Part shown: piece by piece, positions 7,001-14,878 of the stretch
Layout of the letters: every line of letters begins with the position of its first letter
Position numbering within the stretch: position 1 is the stretch's first letter
NCBI GenBank assembly: GCA_937872175.1
Contig: CALMPI010000037.1
Location: forward strand, 1 to 64,000
Source of the DNA: an uncultured Flavobacteriales bacterium
GTDB lineage: Bacteria > Bacteroidota > Bacteroidia > Flavobacteriales_F > PHOS-HE28
DNA length: 64,000 nucleotides
Reading direction: 5' to 3'
Position numbers and translations under genes: made by a program
The notes under the pieces: model-generated
Seen by the model: the letters and a program-made list of their open reading frames with translations, nothing else
The model's database searches: none
What the model was told of the DNA's origin: nothing

Positions 7001-8737
7001 ATGGCACGGACCGGCCGCTCCCCCCGCCTGCGCGACCTCACCGAACTGGTGGCCGGCGTGGGCATCGTCCTGCTGCTGCTGTTCATCAGCGGCTTCGTCC
7101 GGCTCCGCGCCGACCTCACCAGCGAGGAGCGCTACACGCTGAAGGAGACCACCCGTGAGGTGATCGCCGGGCTGGACGACCGGGTGTACGTGAAGGTCTA
7201 CCTCCACGGGGACCTGCCGGCCGACCTGCGCCGGCTGAGCGAGGCCGCGCGCGAACTGCTCGACGAGATGCGGGTGCACGGCCCGGACAAGCTCGACTAC
7301 GCCTTCATCGACCCGAGCGCCGACCCGGACGAGAAGCTGCGCCGCGAGGTGTACGCCACCCTGGAGAAGCAGGGATTGCAGTACAGCAGCATCCGCATCC
7401 GCGAGAAGGACGGCCACAGCGAGAAGATCGTCTTCCCCGGCGCGCTGGTGACCTACAAGGGCCGGACGGTGGCCGTGCAGTTGCTGAAGACCCAGCTGCG
7501 CACCCCCGACGCGGACATGGTGAACCGCTCGATCAACAACCTGGAGTTCGAGCTGGGCAGCGCCATCCGGCAGTTGACGCGCAAGGAGCGGCCGCGCCTC
7601 GCCTTCCTGGAGGGTCACGGCGAGCTGGAGCCCATCCAGGTGCGGGATGTGGCCACCCTGCTGGGCGAGCACTACGACGTGAGCCGGGTGCGCATCGACG
7701 GGCGATTGAGCGCCCTGAGCGACCGCCTTGAGGGCGCGCGCCACCGCACCAACCGCTGGGACCTGCTCATCGTGGCCAAGCCGGACAGCGTGTTCCCCGA
7801 GAAGGACCTGTACATCATCGACCAGTTCGTGATGAACGGCGGCAAGGTGCTGTGGTTGCTGGACGCGATGAACGCCAACCTGGACAGCCTGCGGCGCAAC
7901 CAGTTCAGCATGGCCACGGCCATGGACCTGGGCGTGGACCAGCTGCTGTTCGCCTACGGCGTGCGCATCAACAACGACCTGTTGCTGGACCGCAGCTGTG
8001 CGCCGATCGAGATCTTCACCACCCCGTACGGCAACCAGCGCAAGATGGAGCGCTTCCCCTGGTACTTCGAGCCGGTGCTGATCCCGCAGAGCGCCCACCC
8101 GATCGTGAACAACATCGATCCGGTGCACACGCGCTTCGTGAGCAGCATGGACACCATCGGCACGGACAGCATCCGCAAGACCGTTCTGCTGACCACCAGC
8201 CCCTACAACCGGGTGCTGCGGAACCCGGTGCGCGTCGCACTGAACATCGTGGAGCTGCAGTTGGGGCTGGACAAGAAGGGCACGCCGGCGCCGGTGGCGG
8301 TGCTGCTCGAGGGTCCCTTCACCTCGGCCTTCGCGGGGCGGCTCACCGAGCGGTTCCTGACGGAGGGCGACCCGCAGTACAGGGCGCAGGGGCGCCCCAC
8401 CAGCCAGCTGGTGATCAGCGACGGGGATGTGATCGAGAACCGGGTGGACCCGGCCAAGGGCATGTACTACATGCTGGGCTACGACCGCTATGCCAACGCC
8501 AAGATCTACGGCAACCGCGAGCTGCTGGTGAACGCCGTGAACTACCTGCTGGACGACCGCAGCCTCATCAGCCTGCGTTCGCGCGCGATCACCCTGCGGC
8601 AGTTGGACCCGGTGCGCAGCGTGGGCGAGCGAGCACTGTGGCAGGTGGTGAACCTGGCGGTGCCGAGCGCGGTGGTGATCCTCGCGGGGCTGCTGTTCCA
8701 TGCGCTGCGCAAGCGGCGCTACACCAGAACCGGATGA
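7001..8737 (+). CDS. gldG: gliding-associated protein GldG
   Basis: A 578-residue GldG/ABC-type uncharacterised protein. One N-terminal membrane helix (about residues 20-36) is followed by a large periplasmic region with the family's start SEERYTLKETTREVIAGLDD and the RLAFLEGHGELEP segment. A second helix near the C-terminus (about 550-568, VVILAGLLFHAL) is followed by a basic tail. It works with GldF as the extracytoplasmic part of the gliding-associated ABC system. The next gene's ATG overlaps this stop by 4 nt. Confidence 0.95.
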   Translation: MARTGRSPRLRDLTELVAGVGIVLLLLFISGFVRLRADLTSEERYTLKETTREVIAGLDDRVYVKVYLHGDLPADLRRLSEAARELLDEMRVHGPDKLDYAFIDPSADPDEKLRREVYATLEKQGLQYSSIRIREKDGHSEKIVFPGALVTYKGRTVAVQLLKTQLRTPDADMVNRSINNLEFELGSAIRQLTRKERPRLAFLEGHGELEPIQVRDVATLLGEHYDVSRVRIDGRLSALSDRLEGARHRTNRWDLLIVAKPDSVFPEKDLYIIDQFVMNGGKVLWLLDAMNANLDSLRRNQFSMATAMDLGVDQLLFAYGVRINNDLLLDRSCAPIEIFTTPYGNQRKMERFPWYFEPVLIPQSAHPIVNNIDPVHTRFVSSMDTIGTDSIRKTVLLTTSPYNRVLRNPVRVALNIVELQLGLDKKGTPAPVAVLLEGPFTSAFAGRLTERFLTEGDPQYRAQGRPTSQLVISDGDVIENRVDPAKGMYYMLGYDRYANAKIYGNRELLVNAVNYLLDDRSLISLRSRAITLRQLDPVRSVGERALWQVVNLAVPSAVVILAGLLFHALRKRRYTRTG

Positions 8738-9762
8738 AACGCACCCTGCTCATCGTCCTGATCGCACTGGCCCTGGGCGCGCTGGCCTGGTGGTTGTCGG
8801 TGCGCGATACCGGCACCACGCTCAGCGGGCCCCTCACCGATTTCGCCGTGGCCGACACCGCGTCGGTGGACCGCATCTTCATCGCGGAGCCCGATGGTCG
8901 CACGGTGGACCTGCGGCGCAGGGAAGGAGGCGGCTGGACGGTGAACGGCCGGTTGGAGGCCAACCCCATCCCGGTGAACCTGTTGCTGAAGACCTTCCTG
9001 CGCGTGGAGGTGCGGGCCCCGGTGCCGAAGAGCGCCGAGGCCAACGTGCTGCGGGTGATGGCCGGCACGGCCAAGCGCGTGGAGATCTACACCGGTGGCG
9101 ATCGTCCGGACCGCATCTGGTTCGTGGGGCACTCCACGAAGGACCACTTCGGCACCTACATGCTCCTGGAGAAGCCCGGGACGGGACGTTCGGCGGTGCC
9201 CTTCATGATGGGCATGAGCGGTTTCACGGGCTACCTGACCCCGCGCTTCCATGCGGACCTGGACGTGTGGCGCAGCAGCGTGCTGCTGTTGGAGCGCGAC
9301 CTGGCGGGGTTGCGCGAGGTGCGGCTGGAACGTCCCGGCGCCCCAGGCACGGGCGTGCGGGTGGCGCTTGACGAGCGGGGCACGCCCACGCTGTTGGATG
9401 AGGGCGGAGAGCCCCTGCCGATGGACACCGCCGCCGTGCGCGACATGCTGCTGCCCCTTCGCGGGCTGAACTTCGAGTTCGTGGAACGCCAGCTGAAGGA
9501 GGCCGAGCGCGACTCGGTATTGCGCAGCACGCCGCTGCACCGCTTGACGCTGGTGGGTCGGGACGGCAGTGAACGCGCGATCCCGTTCTGGGCGAAAGGC
9601 GCCTATGTGGGGCAGCGTGACGCCATGGGCAACCTGCTGAAGGAGGAGGACGTGGACCGCTTCTATTCGACCGTGGATGACACGGTGCTGGTGGCCGTTC
9701 AACGGCTTGGCGCCGACCGCCTGCTGGTACCTCGGGAGGCCCTGGTCCGCAGGGCGCCTTGA
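8734..9762 (+). CDS. DUF4340 domain membrane-anchored protein
   Basis: A 342-residue protein with an N-terminal membrane anchor (residues 4-19, TLLIVLIALALGALAW). A DUF4340-type region follows, in which IFIAEPDGRTVDLRR and the GGWTVNG strand are the recognisable start. DUF4340 proteins are often encoded with GldG-like ABC components, where they may form part of the periplasmic complex. Here the start overlaps gldG (ATGA), which supports a gldF-gldG-DUF4340 operon. The biochemical function is not known. Confidence 0.85.
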   Translation: MKRTLLIVLIALALGALAWWLSVRDTGTTLSGPLTDFAVADTASVDRIFIAEPDGRTVDLRRREGGGWTVNGRLEANPIPVNLLLKTFLRVEVRAPVPKSAEANVLRVMAGTAKRVEIYTGGDRPDRIWFVGHSTKDHFGTYMLLEKPGTGRSAVPFMMGMSGFTGYLTPRFHADLDVWRSSVLLLERDLAGLREVRLERPGAPGTGVRVALDERGTPTLLDEGGEPLPMDTAAVRDMLLPLRGLNFEFVERQLKEAERDSVLRSTPLHRLTLVGRDGSERAIPFWAKGAYVGQRDAMGNLLKEEDVDRFYSTVDDTVLVAVQRLGADRLLVPREALVRRAP

Positions 9763-9791
9763 TGTGGAAAACACCCCGTCACTGTTGATAA
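9763..9791. promoter_or_regulatory. two DnaA-box-like sites upstream of dnaN
   Basis: On the minus strand, 9763-9771 reads TTTTCCACA, which fits the DnaA-box consensus TTWTNCACA. 9783-9791 reads TTATCAACA, one mismatch from the strong box TTATCCACA. The centres are 20 bp apart, in an unusually AT-rich stretch right after the DUF4340 stop and before the dnaN promoter. They may mediate DnaA control of dnaN or belong to an origin region. Confidence 0.45.
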
Positions 9792-9820
9792 AACGGGGGT
9801 TCCGGGGGAGGGTGCCCGGC

Positions 9821-9828
9821 TATCTTTG
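9821..9828 (+). promoter_or_regulatory. -7 box TATCTTTG for dnaN
   Basis: A perfect match to TAnnTTTG, 41 nt before the ATG at 9870. A TTC at about 9800 sits near the expected -33 distance. The DnaA-box-like sites lie 30-58 bp upstream. Confidence 0.7.
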
Positions 9829-9869
9829 CCCACCCTGCCGTCCCACGGGGCGGCGCCATCCCGACCACC

Positions 9870-11054
9870 ATGTCCGAAGACACCGCGACCGTGGAGACCA
9901 CGGCCAAAGCGCAACCCACATCCCGCTCCGGAATGAAGTTCATCGTCTCCAGCAACGCCCTGCTCAAGCAGCTTCAGATGCTGCAAGGGGTCCTGGCCAG
10001 CAGCAACACCCTGCCCATCCTCGACAACTTCCTGTTCGAGGTGGACGGCAAGCAGCTCACCCTGACGGCCTCCGACCTGGAGACCACCATGACGGCCACC
10101 ATGGCCGTGGAGGCCAAGGACAAGGGGAGCGTGGCCATCCCGGCGCGCATTCTGCTGGACACCCTGAAAGCGTTCCCTGAGCAGCCGCTCACCTTCAGCA
10201 TCGACGGCAAGCACCATGGTGTGGAGATCAGCAGCGATCAGGGCAAGTACAAGATGACCGGCTTCAGCGGGGCGGAGTTCCCGAAGAGCCCGACGTTGGA
10301 GGACCCCTCGCGCTTCCTGCTGCCCGCGGGCACGCTGGCGATGGCCATCAACAAGACGCTCTTCGCCACGGGCAACGACGACCTGCGGCCGGTGATGAGC
10401 GGGATCTTCTTCGAGCTGGGTGAGGAGGCCGTGCGCTTCGTGGCCACGGATGCGCACAAGCTGGTGCGCTACATGCGCACGGACGTGCGGGCCGACAAGC
10501 CGGCCAGCTTCATCGTGCCCAAGAAGCCGCTGAACCTGCTGAAGAACGTACTGGCCGCCACCAACGCGGAAGTGGCGGTGAGCTACAACGAGAACAACGC
10601 CTCCTTCACCTTCGACAACCTGGTGCTGGTGTGCCGCCTGATCGATGGCAAGTACCCGAACTACGAGGCGGTGATCCCCAAGAAGAACCCGAACAAGCTC
10701 ACCATCGATCGCGCCTCGTTCCTGAGCTCGATCCGCCGGGTGAGCATCTTCAGCAACAAGACCACGCACCAGGTGCGGTTGAGCATCGCCGGCAGCCAGC
10801 TGACGGTGAGCGCCGAGGACCTGGACTTCGCCAACGAGGCCAACGAGAAGCTCACCTGCAGCTACGAGGGTGAGGACATGACGATCGGCTTCAACAGCCG
10901 CTTCCTCATGGACATGCTGAACAACCTCACCAGCGAGCATGTGGTGCTGGAGATGAGCGCGCCGAACCGGGCGGGCATCATCCTGCCCAGCGAGCCCGGC
11001 GAGGTGGGCGAGGACGTGCTGATGCTGGTGATGCCGGTGATGCTGAACAACTGA
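9870..11054 (+). CDS. dnaN: DNA polymerase III beta subunit (sliding clamp)
   Basis: A 394-residue sliding clamp that encircles DNA and tethers the replicative polymerase. The three repeated clamp domains are visible: KFIVSSNALLKQLQ at the start, the central SGIFFEL and FVATDAHKLVRY segment, and the C-terminal SRFLMDMLNNL and the VMPVMLNN end. Most relatives start at MKFIVSS, which is the in-frame ATG at 9933. The 9870 start adds a 21-residue Ser/Thr-rich tail that looks codon-biased and fits the promoter position, so either start is possible. It sits downstream of gldFG, as in other Flavobacteriales. Confidence 0.96.
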   Translation: MSEDTATVETTAKAQPTSRSGMKFIVSSNALLKQLQMLQGVLASSNTLPILDNFLFEVDGKQLTLTASDLETTMTATMAVEAKDKGSVAIPARILLDTLKAFPEQPLTFSIDGKHHGVEISSDQGKYKMTGFSGAEFPKSPTLEDPSRFLLPAGTLAMAINKTLFATGNDDLRPVMSGIFFELGEEAVRFVATDAHKLVRYMRTDVRADKPASFIVPKKPLNLLKNVLAATNAEVAVSYNENNASFTFDNLVLVCRLIDGKYPNYEAVIPKKNPNKLTIDRASFLSSIRRVSIFSNKTTHQVRLSIAGSQLTVSAEDLDFANEANEKLTCSYEGEDMTIGFNSRFLMDMLNNLTSEHVVLEMSAPNRAGIILPSEPGEVGEDVLMLVMPVMLNN

Positions 11055-11058
11055 CGGC

Positions 11059-11490
11059 ATGCGGACGCTGGTTTCGCTGGCCGTGGCCCTGACCTTGATG
11101 GCCGGCACCTGCAACGAAGGCAAGAACGGCGGGGGAACACCGGGCAACTCCCTGGCCCGGCTCGTGGGCTCCAAGTGGGTGCTTCAAACGCTGAACGGCG
11201 CGCCCATCGACCAAAGCCTGGGCGAGCGGACACCGTATCTGCAACTGGCCGAGGGCGACAAGGTCACCGGCATGGGCGGATGCAACCAGCTTTTTGGTTC
11301 GTTCACGCTGGAGGGCTCCACGCTGAAGTTCGGGCAACTGGGCGCCACCAAGATGTACTGCCAGGACACCATGGACCTGGAGGGCAAGTTCAACTCGGCG
11401 CTGCGCGCCACCGATGGCTACAGCCTGGACGGCGATGTGTTGCGCCTGATGCAGGGCGACCGCGAGCTTGCCGTGCTGCGGGCTCAATAG
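11059..11490 (+). CDS. META domain (HslJ-like) lipoprotein
   Basis: A 143-residue protein with a short hydrophobic N-terminus ending in an imperfect lipobox (LMAGTC, Cys 18), then a META/HslJ-type domain: GSKWVLQTLNGAPI, then GMGGCNQLFGSF, where the GGCN turn is the family hallmark, and a C-terminal DGDVLRLMQGD strand. META proteins in Bacteroidota are usually envelope lipoproteins of unknown function; HslJ in E. coli is linked to heat and drug resistance. It starts 4 nt after the dnaN stop and is probably read with it. The 3' end overlaps the convergent rhomboid gene by 7 nt. Confidence 0.85.
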   Translation: MRTLVSLAVALTLMAGTCNEGKNGGGTPGNSLARLVGSKWVLQTLNGAPIDQSLGERTPYLQLAEGDKVTGMGGCNQLFGSFTLEGSTLKFGQLGATKMYCQDTMDLEGKFNSALRATDGYSLDGDVLRLMQGDRELAVLRAQ

Positions 11491-12317
11491 GGGCCCTCGA
11501 TCGGCCAGGTGCTGTCGGTGCTGCGGTCGTCCAATTCGGTGCGCCGCCCCAGTTCGCGTTTCCACCGCAATTCCTCGTCATCCACCTCATCGCCGGGGTC
11601 GGCCTCGTACACGATGCGGATGCGCGGCCCCACCGGGGTGTGGGCCGGTGCGGTGAGCGGTCCATCCTCCCCGTCGGGTTCATCGAGGGACTCCGCGGTG
11701 CGATCGGGCAGAAAGGCCGGAGGCACCTTGCGGTAGACGATGGCCATGGCCAGTCCGGCCAGCCCGCCCCAGAGGTGGCTTTCCCAGCTCATGCGCGGTG
11801 CAATGGGGAAGACGCCCCAGATGAGCCCGCCGTAGAGGAAGACCACGAGCAGGGCGATGGCCATGAGGGCGCGCTGACGGCGCAACACGCCACTGGCGAA
11901 GAGGAAGGCGGCCAGTCCGTACACCACGCCGCTGGCCCCGATGTGCCGGTCGGCGCGGGCGCTGATCCACACCCAGAGGCCGGTGAGGAGCCAGATGCCC
12001 AGGGTGACCCGTCCGGCCGCCCGCGGATAGAAATAGACCAGACACCAGCCCAACACGAAGAGCGGGACGGAGTTGTTGAAGAGGTGCTCCAGGTCGCCAT
12101 GAATGAGCGGCGCGAGCACGATGCCGGCCAGACCTTCCGCATGCCGCGGCCAAAGCCCGAAGCGGGCCAGGTCCAGTTCGTAGGCACCGGCCAGAAGGTG
12201 CACCACCCAGAGCATCAATACGGCCAGCGCAGGCAGGATCGCCGCCGTGAGGATGCGGCGGCGCTGCGGATCGTGGGTGGCTTGGTCCGGTGCTTGCATG
12301 GGCATGAAGGTCGCCAC
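11484..12317 (-). CDS. rhomboid-family intramembrane serine protease
   Basis: A 277-residue membrane protein with six or more hydrophobic segments between residues 22 and 195. The catalytic pair is visible: Ser129 in HIGASGVVYG and His181 in ESHLWGGLAG. HGDLEHLFNN at 73-82 is the conserved loop region before them. An acidic, cytoplasmic-looking tail of about 75 residues follows the last helix, longer than in a minimal rhomboid. Rhomboids cleave membrane helices, and no substrate is indicated by the neighbours. The start ATG at 12317 could also be the ATG at 12302. Confidence 0.9.
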   Translation of the reverse strand: MATFMPMQAPDQATHDPQRRRILTAAILPALAVLMLWVVHLLAGAYELDLARFGLWPRHAEGLAGIVLAPLIHGDLEHLFNNSVPLFVLGWCLVYFYPRAAGRVTLGIWLLTGLWVWISARADRHIGASGVVYGLAAFLFASGVLRRQRALMAIALLVVFLYGGLIWGVFPIAPRMSWESHLWGGLAGLAMAIVYRKVPPAFLPDRTAESLDEPDGEDGPLTAPAHTPVGPRIRIVYEADPGDEVDDEELRWKRELGRRTELDDRSTDSTWPIEGPY

Positions 12318-12342
12318 CGGACAACGAACCGGCCGCTCCCCT

Positions 12343-12349
12343 TACTTTG
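12343..12349 (+). promoter_or_regulatory. -7-like box TACTTTG
   Basis: It lies 7 nt before the ATG of the monohaem protein at 12357. It is one base short of the TAnnTTTG spacing but identical to the minus-strand box before yaaA, so it may be a local variant. Confidence 0.35.
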
Positions 12350-12356
12350 GAACCGC

Positions 12357-12821
12357 ATGAGCAAGATCCGTGACAAGGTCCGCACACCTGCCATCCTGGC
12401 GGTGGTGCTGTTGCCCCTCCTCGCCGGCTTCACCGCCGGACCAGGTCCGGAGCAGAAAGGCCTCAAGCCACCCAGCGAGCTGGCGCTGTTGATGCGCGAG
12501 ATGACGGCCTTCACGGACAGCACCCGGCACCGGTTGGAGCGCGGGGATGACCTGCTCCCCTACCCGACCGGCTTTGCGGCCATGCACACCGCCACGCCCA
12601 CGGACGGCAAGCTGGACATCGACCGGGCCTCGTTCGATGCGTTCGCGGACCACTACCTCGGACAGTTGAAGGCGTTGTACGATGCTCCGGCGGCGGATCG
12701 CATGAGCACCTTCAACGCCACGGTACAGGGCTGCGCGAACTGCCATACCGTGGCCTGTCCCGGTCCGCTGGTGCGCATCAAGAAGCTGTACGTTCCGCTG
12801 GCACCGGACCTGGCGAAGTGA
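12357..12821 (+). CDS. small exported monohaem cytochrome c-like protein
   Basis: A 154-residue protein with a signal peptide (residues 10-27, TPAILAVVLLPLLAGFTA) and one haem c attachment motif, CANCH, at 126-130. The region before the motif is mostly helical and shows an HTATPTDGKLDID segment. No distal Met ligand is obvious after the motif, where only 24 residues remain. The haem therefore sits near the C-terminus, as in cytochrome c'-like folds, rather than near the N-terminus as in class I cytochromes. A second Cys (TVACPG) lies four residues after the motif. The electron-transfer partner is unknown. Confidence 0.75.
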   Translation: MSKIRDKVRTPAILAVVLLPLLAGFTAGPGPEQKGLKPPSELALLMREMTAFTDSTRHRLERGDDLLPYPTGFAAMHTATPTDGKLDIDRASFDAFADHYLGQLKALYDAPAADRMSTFNATVQGCANCHTVACPGPLVRIKKLYVPLAPDLAK

Positions 12822-12851
12822 ACCTTGGGCATGCCCCGCCGTCCAAGTGAC

Positions 12852-14153
12852 ATGCGCCACGCGATCCTCTCCACCGCCCTGGTCCTGCTCGGTGCCGGTC
12901 CGCTCACTGGTCAATCCCTGTATTTTCCTCCCCTCGGACCGGGGACGTGGGACACGCTGAGCCCTTCGGCCCTGGGCTGGTGCCCCGACCGCCTCGACAG
13001 CCTGATCGACTTCGTGGGTTCGCGGAACACCAAGGCCTTCCTGATCCTGAAGGACGGGAAGATCGTGCTGGAGCACTATTACGGCACCTTCACCCAGGAC
13101 AGCCTGTGGTACTGGGCCAGCGCGGGGAAGACGCTCACGGCGATGCTCACCGGCATTGCGCAGGAGGAAGGGTTCCTGGGCATCAACCAGCCCAGCAGCG
13201 CCTACCTCGGCACAGGTTGGACCAGCTGCAGCCCACCGCAGGAGGCGCAGATCACCGTGTGGAACCAGCTGACGATGACCAGTGGTCTGGATGATGGGAT
13301 GGGCGACCCTGACTGCACGGACCCGGCCTGTCTGCAGTACCTGGCGGATGCGGGCACCCGTTGGGCCTACCACAACGCGCCATACACCCTGCTGGACGAT
13401 GTGATCGCGAACGCGACCGGCACCAGCTTCAGCAACTACTTCAACACCCGCATCCGGAACAGGATCGGGATGGACGGCCTGTGGCTGCCCCTGGGCTACA
13501 ACAAGGTGTACTTCAGCCGAGCCCGCAGCATGGCACGTTTCGGTCTGCTGGCCTTGAACCGCGGGGTGTGGGCGAACGACACCATCCTGCATGACACGGC
13601 CTACTTCACCGCAATGACGACCCCCTCCCAGGGGCTGAACGAGAGCTATGGCCACCTGTGGTGGCTGAACGGACAGCCCTCCTTCATGCTACCCGGACTG
13701 CAATTCGTGTTCCCGGGCCCGGCCATGCCGGACGCGCCGGCGGACATGATCTGCGGGCTGGGCAAGAACGATCAGCTGCTGAACGTGGTGCCGAGCCGCA
13801 ACATGGTGGTGGTGCGCCTGGGCAACGAAGCGTACGGCTCCCTGTCGGTGGCCACCATCTTCAACAACGAGATCTGGCAGCTGATCGAGCAACTGCCGTG
13901 CGCCACCGCAGTGGGTGAGCAGGAGCCGGAGGATGGATGGGGCCTTCACCCCAACCCGGCCACTGACCTGCTGCGGGTGGTGCTGCCTCCGGGAGCGGTG
14001 CCCGAAGACCTGGAGCTGCTCGATGAGCGGGGTCGTTCCATCCCGGTGCGGTGGACGGGGGAAGGCCTCGACCTGTCGGATCTGGCCACCGGCACGTACG
14101 CGGTGCGGATCCGGGGCGAACGTCCGCTGGTGCGTCGTTTCCTCAAGCGCTAG
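12852..14153 (+). CDS. T9SS-exported serine hydrolase (beta-lactamase/PBP fold)
   Basis: A 433-residue protein: signal peptide (residues 1-20), a beta-lactamase-class C/PBP-type domain (about 40-345), and a T9SS type A sorting domain (about 355-433; HPNPATDLLRV, then TGTYAVRI and the basic end RRFLKR). The catalytic SxxK is Ser90-Ala-Gly-Lys93, in the context WYWASAGKTLTAML. A YxN-like YHNAPYTLL and the later GHLWWLNG segment fit the fold. Substrates of such exported esterase or peptidase-like enzymes vary and cannot be read from sequence. The start at 12852 was chosen because the nine extra codons from 12825 are not signal-like. It follows the monohaem gene by 30 bp. Confidence 0.9.
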   Translation: MRHAILSTALVLLGAGPLTGQSLYFPPLGPGTWDTLSPSALGWCPDRLDSLIDFVGSRNTKAFLILKDGKIVLEHYYGTFTQDSLWYWASAGKTLTAMLTGIAQEEGFLGINQPSSAYLGTGWTSCSPPQEAQITVWNQLTMTSGLDDGMGDPDCTDPACLQYLADAGTRWAYHNAPYTLLDDVIANATGTSFSNYFNTRIRNRIGMDGLWLPLGYNKVYFSRARSMARFGLLALNRGVWANDTILHDTAYFTAMTTPSQGLNESYGHLWWLNGQPSFMLPGLQFVFPGPAMPDAPADMICGLGKNDQLLNVVPSRNMVVVRLGNEAYGSLSVATIFNNEIWQLIEQLPCATAVGEQEPEDGWGLHPNPATDLLRVVLPPGAVPEDLELLDERGRSIPVRWTGEGLDLSDLATGTYAVRIRGERPLVRRFLKR

Positions 14154-14761
14154 CGCAGCGCCTCCACCGGAACGAGCTTGCCACCGGGGGTGCGATGTGC
14201 ACCGGGAAGGAAGGCCCCGATGCGGACCCGGTTGGTGTGCAGGAACTGCGTGATGTCGAACCAGGGGCGGTCGCCGATCGCGCGCAGCACCAGTTCGGCC
14301 GTGGCCTCGGCGTCGTTGCCTGCGCGGTGGTGCTGCAGGGGGATCCCGTGGTGGGCGCACATGGCCGAGAGCCCGTAGGACCGGTGGCCGGGCCACACCT
14401 TGCGGGCCATGCTGACGCTGCAGAAGTACTCGAAGGGGGTGAAGGCGATGCCATGGGTGCCAAGCGTGCTGCGCAACACGTTCATGTCGAAGGCGGCGTT
14501 GTGCGCCACCACCATGCGGTCGCGCAGGAGGTCATCCACCTCGGGCCAGATGGCGGACCATGTGGGCGCATCGGCGACATGCTCGGGGCGAATGCCGTGC
14601 ACGGCGATGTTGTGCGGGCTGAAGAAGGGCCACTGGGGCGGCTTGATGAGCCAGTTGCGCACCTCGCGCACCACGCCGCCGCGCACCACGGCGATCCCCA
14701 GTTCGCAGGGGCTGTCAGGCCGTGCGGTGGCGGTCTCGAAGTCGAGGGCGAGGAAGTCCAT
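14150..14761 (-). CDS. DEDDh 3'-5' exonuclease (DnaQ/epsilon-like)
   Basis: A 203-residue DnaQ-fold exonuclease. The four acidic positions are visible: DFETAT near residue 7, the HNAAFDMNVL motif with its Asp in the middle, and the C-terminal H-x4-D pair in HHRAGNDAEATAEL. It lacks extra domains, so it may act as a stand-alone proofreading or repair exonuclease. The ATG at 14761 was chosen because MDFLALDFET begins the fold; the upstream extension is derived from a hairpin. It is convergent with the serine hydrolase (4-nt overlap) and lies 117 bp after dapA. Confidence 0.9.
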   Translation of the reverse strand: MDFLALDFETATARPDSPCELGIAVVRGGVVREVRNWLIKPPQWPFFSPHNIAVHGIRPEHVADAPTWSAIWPEVDDLLRDRMVVAHNAAFDMNVLRSTLGTHGIAFTPFEYFCSVSMARKVWPGHRSYGLSAMCAHHGIPLQHHRAGNDAEATAELVLRAIGDRPWFDITQFLHTNRVRIGAFLPGAHRTPGGKLVPVEALR

Positions 14762-14827
14762 GCGAGCGATGACAAGGTAGCACGGGGCGTGCCTTCCAGA
14801 ACAGCGCCCCGGTGCGCACCGGTCCCG

Positions 14828-14868
14828 GCTGCTGGAAATTCGCCACGGTGTGGCGAATTTCCAGCAGC
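14828..14868. repeat. perfect 19-bp inverted repeat with 3-nt loop
   Basis: The arms (14828-14846 and 14850-14868) are exact reverse complements around the loop GGT. The sequence lies between the dapA stop and the exonuclease start, transcribed right to left. There is no T-tract on either side, so it is not a classical terminator. A REP-like or regulatory RNA hairpin is possible. Confidence 0.85.
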
Positions 14869-14878
14869 GTGACAACGC

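Noticed and set aside
14828-14868. The long hairpin as an intrinsic terminator
   Set aside because: Neither side has a T-tract, so it is listed as an inverted repeat instead.
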